Assembly (NCBI GenBank): GCA_003164955.1
Contig: PLRW01000179.1
Location: 9,176-46,190, forward strand
Length of the DNA: 37,015 bases
Reading direction: 5' to 3'
From: Actinomycetota bacterium
Lineage (GTDB): Bacteria > Actinomycetota > Actinomycetes > Streptosporangiales > Streptosporangiaceae
Positions within the stretch are counted from its first letter, which is position 1. Every line of letters starts with the position of its first letter. Below the pieces are notes generated by a model. The model worked only from the letters and a program-made list of their open reading frames with translations, did not search any database and was not told the DNA's origin. The translations under genes were made by a program, and so were the position numbers. This document shows, in pieces, positions 32,101 to 37,015 of this stretch.

Positions 32101-32544
32101 GAGCACCACACCGCGGGCGGGATGAGCCGGTGGCTGCCGTACCTGTCCGAGCTGCAGCCGGAGTTCTTCTGCGAGGTGTCGCCGGAACTGGCCGCCGAGC
32201 GTGGCCTGGAGCACATGGGCTGGGCCACGATCATCAGCGCCCGCAGCGCCATCGAGGCCCGGGTCATGGTCACCCAGCGGATGCCGTCGCTGACGGTGCA
32301 GGGCAAGCGGCTGCACCAGATCGGGCTGCCTTACCACTGGGGCCGGAACGGCCTCACGACCGGGGACGCCGCCAACGAGCTCGCGCACTTCTCGCTCGAC
32401 CCCAACGTGCACATCCAGGAGGTCAAGGCGCTGGCCGTGGACATCCAGCCGGGCCGCCGCCCGCGCGGGCCGGCCCTGCTCGACCTGATCCGCTCCTACC
32501 ACGAGCGGGCCGGCATCACCGACGAGACTGGCACGGAGGTGTGA
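29197..32544 (+). CDS. Formate dehydrogenase catalytic subunit, selenocysteine-containing (in-frame TGA at 29755-29757)
   Basis: A molybdopterin (bis-MGD) formate dehydrogenase alpha subunit, 1115 residues if TGA 29755 is read as selenocysteine 187. The [4Fe-4S] site is CPYCAVGCGQ (Cys49, 52, 56) plus Cys84 in RLCPKGS. The catalytic position reads NQARI-(Sec)-HSSTVPGLGTSFGRGGAT, where relatives carry Cys or Sec. The frame continues to 32544 with TYGEADA-like spacing intact: MAEAHPVGFQW, GENPAVGS and HTEKSGSFTNTQRM. A SECIS-like hairpin follows the TGA. GTG 29197 has AAGGGG 7 bases upstream and gives VRTWIEGWPVYRQL, a family start. A Gln-Asn-Gly repeat (30256-30300) marks a variable linker. 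The enzyme oxidises formate to CO2; partners are the next two genes. Confidence 0.93.
29758..29786 (+). promoter_or_regulatory. SECIS-like element directing selenocysteine at TGA 29755-29757
   Basis: Beginning 12 bases after TGA, GTCCCC (29770-29775) pairs perfectly with GGGGAC (29781-29786) around a GGTCT loop. The distance, 5-nt loop and GGTCT sequence match the E. coli fdhF-type bacterial SECIS, whose loop also contains GGTCT. The hairpin sits inside the coding sequence, as expected for bacteria. Confidence 0.85.
30256..30300 (+). repeat. Three 15-bp tandem repeats in formate dehydrogenase gene
   Basis: Units 30256-30270, 30271-30285 and 30286-30300 encode GQNGN, GQNGD and GQNGD. Units 2 and 3 are identical. 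They lie in a hydrophilic linker (~residues 345-400) where relatives vary. Confidence 0.85.
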
Positions 32545-32546
32545 GG

Positions 32547-33482
32547 TTGAGCAGCACGGAGCGCCCCGGCCTGACCGGGGGAGCCGACCCGGCGGAGCGC
32601 GCCGGGTGGGGTGAGCATCCGCCCCGCATGGGGTTCTTCACGGACACGTCCGTCTGCATCGGCTGTAAGGCGTGCGAGGTCGCCTGCAAGGAGTGGAACA
32701 CGGTCCCGGAGGACGGCCTGGAGCTGACCGGCATGTCCTTCGACAACACGATCGGCCTGTCCGCGTCCACCTGGCGGCACGTCGCGTTCATCGAGCAGCA
32801 GGCCCCGGTGGGCGTGCCCGCCCTGCCCGCCGTGCCCGGGCAGGCGGCGGGCATCCGCGGCGGCCTTTCCGGCCCCGCGGTCCCCGGGCCGGACGGCGTC
32901 GACGGGGCCATGCGCTGGCTGATGTCCAGCGACGTGTGCAAGCACTGCACCGAGGCGGGCTGCCTGGACGTCTGCCCGACGGGAGCGCTGATGCGCACCG
33001 AATTCGGCACGGTCGTCGTCCAGGACGACGTGTGCAACGGCTGCGGCTACTGCGTCCCGGCGTGCCCGTTCGGGGTGATCGGCCGCCGCGCGGACGACGG
33101 CGGGGCGCACAAGTGCACGCTGTGTTACGACCGGCTCGGCGTCGGCATGGAGCCGGCCTGCGCGAAGGCCTGCCCGACCGATTCGATCCAGTTCGGTCCG
33201 CTGGACGAGCTGCGCGAACGCGCCCGGGTGCGGGTGAACGACCTCGTGGAAGCCGGCCATCCCGAGGCCCAGCTCTACCTGGAGGGCGCCGACAATGGTA
33301 TCGGCGGTGCCGGCGCGTTCTTCCTGCTGCTCGACGAGCCCGAGGTCTACGGCCTGCCGCCGGACCCGGTCGTGCCCACCCGGTCCCTGCCGCGCATGTG
33401 GAAACACGCCGGCCTGGCCGCGGCCGGCGTCGGCGCCATGGTCCTGACCGCTTTTCTTGGATCCCGAACGGACGTGCGATGA
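32547..33482 (+). CDS. Formate dehydrogenase beta (four-cluster ferredoxin) subunit
   Basis: A 311-residue electron-transfer subunit, probably carrying electrons from the catalytic subunit to the membrane partner. Four Cys clusters are visible: CIGCKACEVACKEW (Cys37, 40, 43, 47), CKHCTEAGCLDVCPTGAL, CNGCGYCVPACPFGV, and CTLCYDRLGVGMEPACAKAC. This fits four [4Fe-4S] centres. A C-terminal hydrophobic helix (HAGLAAAGVGAMVLTAFL) may anchor it. A Gly/Ala/Pro-rich insertion (VPALPAVPGQAAGIRGG) lies between clusters 1 and 2. TTG 32547 is chosen because GGAGG sits 7 bases upstream. The start is 2 bases after the alpha-subunit stop, and the end overlaps the NrfD-like gene as ATGCG/TGA, so the three genes are one operon. 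Confidence 0.92.
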   Translation: MSSTERPGLTGGADPAERAGWGEHPPRMGFFTDTSVCIGCKACEVACKEWNTVPEDGLELTGMSFDNTIGLSASTWRHVAFIEQQAPVGVPALPAVPGQAAGIRGGLSGPAVPGPDGVDGAMRWLMSSDVCKHCTEAGCLDVCPTGALMRTEFGTVVVQDDVCNGCGYCVPACPFGVIGRRADDGGAHKCTLCYDRLGVGMEPACAKACPTDSIQFGPLDELRERARVRVNDLVEAGHPEAQLYLEGADNGIGGAGAFFLLLDEPEVYGLPPDPVVPTRSLPRMWKHAGLAAAGVGAMVLTAFLGSRTDVR

Positions 33483-34540
33483 GCACCAGCCAGCCCGGGC
33501 CGGCCTCCGCCCGCGGGACAAACCGCGGCCCGGCCGAGAGCCACGGCGGCCGTCACGCGCGCCAGGGCCAGCGCCAGGGCCGCCGCGGCTCGGGCCGGGG
33601 CGAGCAGTTCATGGTCCCGCGCGCCGAATTCCGCTCCTACTACGGCCGGCCCGTCATCAAGGAGCCGGTGTGGAAAGAGCCGGACGTGCCCGCCTACCTG
33701 TTCTTCGGTGGCCTGGCGGGCGCCTCCTCGGTGCTGGCCGCGGCGGCCCAGCTCACCGGGCGCCCCGGCCTGGCCCGCGCCGCGAAGGCGGCGGCCCTGG
33801 GCGGGATCAGCATCTCGACGGTGGCGCTGATCAACGACCTGGGACGGCCCGCCCGGTTCCACCACATGCTGCGGGTCTTCAAGCTGTCCTCGCCGATGAG
33901 CGTGGGGTCGTGGATCCTCAGCGCCTACGGCCCCGCCGCGGGCGCGGCCGCGCTGTCGGACTTCACCGGGATCCTCCCGGCCGCCGGGGCGGCGGCGACG
34001 GCCGGGGCCGCGTTGCTCGGCCCGGCCGTGACCACCTACACGGCCGTCCTGCTGTGCGACACCGCGGTGCCGGCCTGGCACGAGGCCCATCGCGAGATGC
34101 CGTACGTGTTCGCCGGCTCGGCCGCGAGCGCGGCGGGCGGGTTCGCCCTGCTCGCCGCGCCGGCCCGCGAGGCCGAGCCCGCGCGGCGGCTGGCCATCGT
34201 GGGCGCCGCGGTCGAGCTCACCGCGAAAAAACTGCTGGAGCGGCGCCTGCAGAGCCGCGCCGAGCCGTACCAGACGGGACGCGCGGGCGCGCTGCTGCGC
34301 GCCGGGGAGATCGTGACCTTCTGCGGGCTGGCCGGGGCGGGCCTGTCCCGGCGCAGCCGGGCCGGCTCGGCCGTCAGCGGCCTCGCGCTGCTCGCGGCCT
34401 CCGCGCTGACCCGGTTCGGCATCTTCGAGGCGGGCCGCATCTCGGCCCGCTATCCGGAGTACACGATCGTGCCGCAGCGGGAGCGCAAGCAGGCCCGTGA
34501 GGCCGAGGCGGGAGCGGCGGGCCGATCCGGGCGGCCGTGA
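33479..34540 (+). CDS. NrfD/PsrC-like membrane subunit of formate dehydrogenase
   Basis: A 353-residue integral membrane protein of the NrfD (polysulphide-reductase) type, probably passing electrons from the Fe-S subunit to menaquinone. After a disordered Gly/Arg/Gln-rich ~45-residue N-terminus (GRHARQGQRQGRRGSGRG) comes YYGRPVIKEPVWKEPDVPAY, then several membrane helices: FFGGLAGASSVLAAAAQL, GGISISTVALINDLGRPARF and SPMSVGSWILSAYGPAAGAA. HHMLRVFK and LLCDTAVPAWHEAHREMPYV are also typical. The ATG overlaps the beta-subunit stop by 4 bases (ATGA), implying equal production. The C-terminal soluble tail is basic. No haem-binding His pattern is clear. Confidence 0.88.
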   Translation: MSTSQPGPASARGTNRGPAESHGGRHARQGQRQGRRGSGRGEQFMVPRAEFRSYYGRPVIKEPVWKEPDVPAYLFFGGLAGASSVLAAAAQLTGRPGLARAAKAAALGGISISTVALINDLGRPARFHHMLRVFKLSSPMSVGSWILSAYGPAAGAAALSDFTGILPAAGAAATAGAALLGPAVTTYTAVLLCDTAVPAWHEAHREMPYVFAGSAASAAGGFALLAAPAREAEPARRLAIVGAAVELTAKKLLERRLQSRAEPYQTGRAGALLRAGEIVTFCGLAGAGLSRRSRAGSAVSGLALLAASALTRFGIFEAGRISARYPEYTIVPQRERKQAREAEAGAAGRSGRP

Positions 34541-34721
34541 TGCCAGCCGTCCAAGTGGGTTCCGTGCTGTTCAGGGATTCCGTACTGTCCAGCGGTCTAG
34601 CCAGCCTCAATCGCCCCAGCAGTTACACGGGTCCCAGAGAAAACCAAGCGGCCCGGGAGGCTCGGTAATCGGTCCGCGGGCGTCTACGCTGACGGGAAAG
34701 GTCAGGCCCAGGGAGGTTGTG

Positions 34722-35240
34722 TTGCCGATTTACGCGCTGGGGGATATCGAGCCCGCGATTCATCCCACCGCCTTCGTTCACCCGGACGCAGTGATCATCG
34801 GGAGCGTGCACCTCGGTGCGGAGGCGTCGGTCTGGCCGTGCGCCGTGCTCCGCGGCGACCACGGCACGATCGAGATCGGCGCGCGGACCTCGATCCAGGA
34901 CGGGACCGTGGTGCACTGTACCCATGACTGGCCAACGGTCATCGGCACGGAATGCGTGGTCGGCCACAACACCCATCTTGAGGGCTGCGTGGTGGGGGAC
35001 CGGTGCCTCATCGGGTCCGGATCAGTCACCCTCAACCGGGCCATCGTGGGGGACGGTGCGCTGGTGGGCGCGGGCGCGCTGGTTCCGGAGGGATTCAAGG
35101 TGCCACCGGGGACCATGGCCATCGGCGTCCCGTGCCGCGTACGGGAAATGAACCAGCCGGATGGATGGATCGAATCGCCCATGCAGGCCTACCTCGAATC
35201 GGCCCGGCGTTACCGCGCTGAGCTCCGGCGTATCGGCTAA
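34722..35240 (+). CDS. Gamma-carbonic-anhydrase-fold (left-handed beta-helix) protein
   Basis: A 172-residue hexapeptide-repeat protein of the gamma-CA/PaaY type: HPTAFVHPDAVIIGSVHLGA, SVWPCAVLRGDHGTIEIG, RTSIQDGTVVHCTHDW, VVGHNTHLEGCVVGD, and LIGSGSVTLNRAIVGDGALV. It would be a trimeric beta-helix. Ligand-position check: His65 (VVH) and His82 (VGH) fit zinc ligands, but the third position reads LEGC (Glu87) instead of the usual LHGC, so CO2 hydration is uncertain. TTG 34722 is chosen because GGGAGG sits 5 bases upstream and MPIYALGD is the family start; GTG 34719 is possible. It follows the formate dehydrogenase by 181 bases, which would suit handling of the CO2 product if active. Confidence 0.85.
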   Translation: MPIYALGDIEPAIHPTAFVHPDAVIIGSVHLGAEASVWPCAVLRGDHGTIEIGARTSIQDGTVVHCTHDWPTVIGTECVVGHNTHLEGCVVGDRCLIGSGSVTLNRAIVGDGALVGAGALVPEGFKVPPGTMAIGVPCRVREMNQPDGWIESPMQAYLESARRYRAELRRIG

Positions 35241-35307
35241 CCGGCCCATGCCAGCGTCAGCCCGGCAATTGGCCACGCCCCGCATACGTGATTTCGCGCT
35301 CCGCGGG

Positions 35308-35313
35308 TAGGTT
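35308..35313 (+). promoter_or_regulatory. Candidate -10 box (TAGGTT) for leaderless DMT gene
   Basis: TAGGTT ends 6 bases before GTG 35320 with no ribosome site between. This is another TANNNT copy at leaderless spacing. Confidence 0.4.
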
Positions 35314-35319
35314 GGCGCC

Positions 35320-36480
35320 GTGGACTACGCGATTACGCTGGTGGCAGCCGTGCTGCTGGGCATTGGCTTTGTCCTCCAGCAGCAGACGGCCGAACGCGCG
35401 CCGGAGTCCCACTTTCTCAGCCTGAAGCTTTTCGGTGACCTGTTCCGCAAGCGGAAATGGCTCGCCGGGATCGGCTGCATGATCCTGGGTCAGATCCTGG
35501 CCGCGTGGTCCATTGGGCACCTCGCGCTGTCACTGGTCGAGCCGCTGCTGACCACCAACCTGCTGGTCGCCCTGATCCTGGCCGTTCCACTGTCCCATCA
35601 GGCGGTCCGCGTCACCGAGGTCGTCGGCGCACTGCTGCTCATCGCCGGCGAGACGATCCTTTCGCTGGCCCGTTCCATCGAGCCCATCGGCGAGTCCTTC
35701 GGATCGTTCTCGCACTGGCCGGTCGCCGGGGGCATCGCCTGCGTCGCGTTCGCGGCGGTGCAGGCCGGGCGGCACCGATCCGGGAAGCAGCGCGCCACCT
35801 TCACCGGGCTCGGGGCCGGCCTGGTCTTCGGCATCCAGGACGCGCTGACCCGGCAGACCCTGCAGATCCTGCAGCATCACGGGATGTCCGGCCTGCTGCA
35901 CAGCTGGTCCGTGTACTGCCTGGTGGCCACCGGTGCGGTGGGCATTCTTCTGATGCAGAGCGCCTTCAACGCCGGGCCGCTGCACTCTTCGCTGCCGACG
36001 ATCACCGCGGGTGAGCCCGTCGCCGGCATCCTCCTCGGCATCGTGGTCTTCGGTGACCGGATCTCGCTGTCGCCCGCCAGCCTGGCCATTCACGCGGGCG
36101 GCCTCGCCGCCCTGGTCCTCGGCGTCATCCTGGTGGCCCGGGCACCCGCCCTGGACAACCTCCGCAAGGCGGTCGTCGAGCCGGTGGCCCGGCGCCTGGA
36201 TACCGGACCGCAGCGGACGCTGTCCCGCACGCCCGGCACGATTCCTTCCCACCCGGGCGCGGCTGGCCCGGCTGCGGACGGCCCAGCCAAGCCGCTTCCG
36301 GCGGGCCGTAATGGCGACGCGGGGTTCCCGGTCCCGGCCGAGCCGCCGTCGGCCGCGCGTCACGGCGACGCGGGGTTCCCGGTCCCGGCCGAGCCGCCGT
36401 CGGCCGCCCGTAGCGGCGGAGCCACGTTCGCTCTTCCGGCCGCGCCGCCCACCCCAGTTCCGCCTGACCCGCCCCGTTAG
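35320..36480 (+). CDS. DMT-superfamily (EamA-like) membrane transporter with repetitive C-terminal tail
   Basis: A 386-residue protein with about nine to ten membrane helices in its first ~280 residues: ITLVAAVLLGIGFVLQQQ, GIGCMILGQILAAWSIGHL, LLTTNLLVALILAVPLS and GILLGIVVFGDRISL. The EPLLTTNLL and GEPVAGILLG blocks resemble the EamA/DMT fold (two repeats). It probably moves small metabolites or amino acids; the substrate is unknown. The C-terminal ~100 residues are Pro/Ala-rich, cytoplasmic and include two perfect-spacing repeats of GDAGFPVPAEPPSAAR. GTG 35320 fits a leaderless start. No partner gene is clear. The whiB gene follows after a 255-base gap. Confidence 0.82.
   Translation: MDYAITLVAAVLLGIGFVLQQQTAERAPESHFLSLKLFGDLFRKRKWLAGIGCMILGQILAAWSIGHLALSLVEPLLTTNLLVALILAVPLSHQAVRVTEVVGALLLIAGETILSLARSIEPIGESFGSFSHWPVAGGIACVAFAAVQAGRHRSGKQRATFTGLGAGLVFGIQDALTRQTLQILQHHGMSGLLHSWSVYCLVATGAVGILLMQSAFNAGPLHSSLPTITAGEPVAGILLGIVVFGDRISLSPASLAIHAGGLAALVLGVILVARAPALDNLRKAVVEPVARRLDTGPQRTLSRTPGTIPSHPGAAGPAADGPAKPLPAGRNGDAGFPVPAEPPSAARHGDAGFPVPAEPPSAARSGGATFALPAAPPTPVPPDPPR
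36313..36414 (+). repeat. Two 51-bp in-frame tandem repeats in DMT tail
   Basis: Units 36313-36363 and 36364-36414 each encode GDAGFPVPAEPPSAAR plus one variable residue. The copies are almost identical in DNA, so the duplication is recent or maintained. Confidence 0.9.
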
Positions 36481-36643
36481 GCCCCCGGATACGCGGCGCT
36501 CGCTTCCCCGCCGGAACCGGTTCGTTAGGACCCGGCACGCCGCGTACGTTTTCCCAGGCCGCCCCGTCCACCGGGGTTCCACCCGGCGCGTCCCGCTGAG
36601 CTTCCCCCGGAAAGCAGCCTGCTGGAGATTTCCGGGAAAGTAC

Positions 36644-36673
36644 TTGAAAATTACGATTTCGCCTGCATACAGG
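36644..36673 (+). promoter_or_regulatory. Possible promoter of whiB (TTGAAA ... TACAGG)
   Basis: TTGAAA (36644-36649) and TACAGG (36668-36673) are 18 bases apart and 62 bases before the GTG start. The -35 is good; the -10 is weak. Confidence 0.35.
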
Positions 36674-36735
36674 GTTCTCCTGCGGGCAGATCCCAGGCCT
36701 TGCCCCATCCGGCCCGCACCATCGTGGAGGCCCCA

Positions 36736-37015
36736 GTGCCATCGAGGCGACCGGCGCTCGCAGCGCTACCGGCCGACGGCGCGCTGCTCCGTCGCCGGGA
36801 CTGGCTCTCTGACGGCTCTTGCCGTGACGAGGATCCCGAGCTCTTTTTTCCCATCTCGTCGGCTGGTCCCGCCGTCCGGCAGATCCTGGCCGCCAAGGCC
36901 GTGTGCGACCGCTGCGCGGTGAGGCAGGAGTGCCTTCGTTTCGCGCTGGAAGACGCGCACAGTCACGGCGTCTGGGGCGGTACGACCGAAGACGAGCGCA
37001 AGGCGATACGCCGCG
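36736..37015 (+). CDS. WhiB-family transcriptional regulator (partial, runs off right edge)
   Basis: The first 93 codons of a Wbl protein, a [4Fe-4S]-containing regulator unique to actinobacteria and their phages. Cluster Cys residues are Cys29 (GSCRDEDPELFFP), Cys57, Cys60 and Cys66 (AVCDRCAVRQECLRFAL), in the C-xn-C-x2-C-x5-C pattern. The GVWGG turn and TEDERKAIRR basic helix follow. The FFP and VWGGTTEDER context resembles WhiB1-type members, but class assignment is tentative. GTG 36736 has GGAGG (36726-36730) 5 bases upstream. Such proteins respond to redox or NO and usually bind the principal sigma factor. The end of the gene is not visible. Confidence 0.92.
   Translation, partial: MPSRRPALAALPADGALLRRRDWLSDGSCRDEDPELFFPISSAGPAVRQILAAKAVCDRCAVRQECLRFALEDAHSHGVWGGTTEDERKAIRR

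Noticed and set aside
29443..32502. A 1019-codon minus-strand frame across formate dehydrogenase
   Set aside because: It is the antisense of the FDH gene and has no ribosome site or motif. Its openness is a by-product of GC bias.
34560..34592. Imperfect direct repeat (TTCCGTGCTGTTCAGG-like, then TTCCGTACTGTCCAGC) between the NrfD-like gene and the gamma-CA gene
   Set aside because: About 14 of 18 bases match with no clear symmetry; I cannot support a binding site from one copy pair.

Overview
The window is high-GC DNA with strong G/C bias at third codon positions, frequent GTG/TTG starts, a WhiB-family gene, a double-FHA ABC transporter like mycobacterial Rv1747, an LmeA/DUF2993 protein and a DUF3099 protein. 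All of this points to an actinomycete (Actinomycetota). I cannot assign a genus; a soil-type filamentous actinomycete is an inference. I saw no tRNA, rRNA, CRISPR array, insertion sequence or phage gene.

Layout. 1-2.6 kb: the 3' end of rho with its terminator, a 92-residue conserved gene, and glmS. 2.6-7.6 kb (minus strand): a SpoIIE-type phosphatase/kinase signalling protein, then an LmeA-like lipid-binding protein, a MenG/UbiE-like methyltransferase and a UbiA-like membrane protein. 7.7-10.9 kb (plus): the FHA-FHA-ABC transporter and a GNAT acetyltransferase. 10.9-13.5 kb (minus): an acyl-CoA ligase and a tyrosine-phosphatase-like protein in overlapping order. 13.6-18.5 kb (plus): a four-gene block of M19 dipeptidase, PgeF/YfiH, MurL and MurD2. 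MurD2 and MurL together give the alternative route to D-glutamate in peptidoglycan, and the other two partners also fit stem-peptide work. 18.7-23.9 kb: an accessory stretch with three Roadblock-type proteins, two DUF4388 proteins, a SARP-regulator remnant, a pentapeptide-repeat protein and a carboxylesterase C-terminal remnant. Both DUF4388 genes appear frame-disrupted by 4-5 bp tandem duplications. 24-25 kb: a stand-alone heptose-1-phosphate adenylyltransferase-like gene and a DUF3099 gene converging on a shared terminator. 25.1-29.0 kb: a large secreted GH35 beta-galactosidase-like enzyme. 29.2-35.2 kb: a formate dehydrogenase operon (catalytic, four-cluster Fe-S and NrfD-like membrane subunits) followed by a gamma-carbonic-anhydrase-fold gene. 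35.3-37.0 kb: a DMT-type membrane protein and the start of a whiB gene that runs off the window.

Most striking points. (1) The formate dehydrogenase is interrupted by an in-frame TGA at the catalytic position, followed 12 nt later by a perfect 6-bp hairpin with a GGTCT loop, the layout of a bacterial SECIS element. It is therefore read here as a selenoprotein. (2) The M19-PgeF-MurL-MurD2 block looks like a dedicated stem-peptide stereochemistry and quality-control operon. (3) The Roadblock/DUF4388 island has no GTPase or histidine kinase and carries two small-duplication frameshifts. All functions are inferred from motifs read by eye; no database search was possible.
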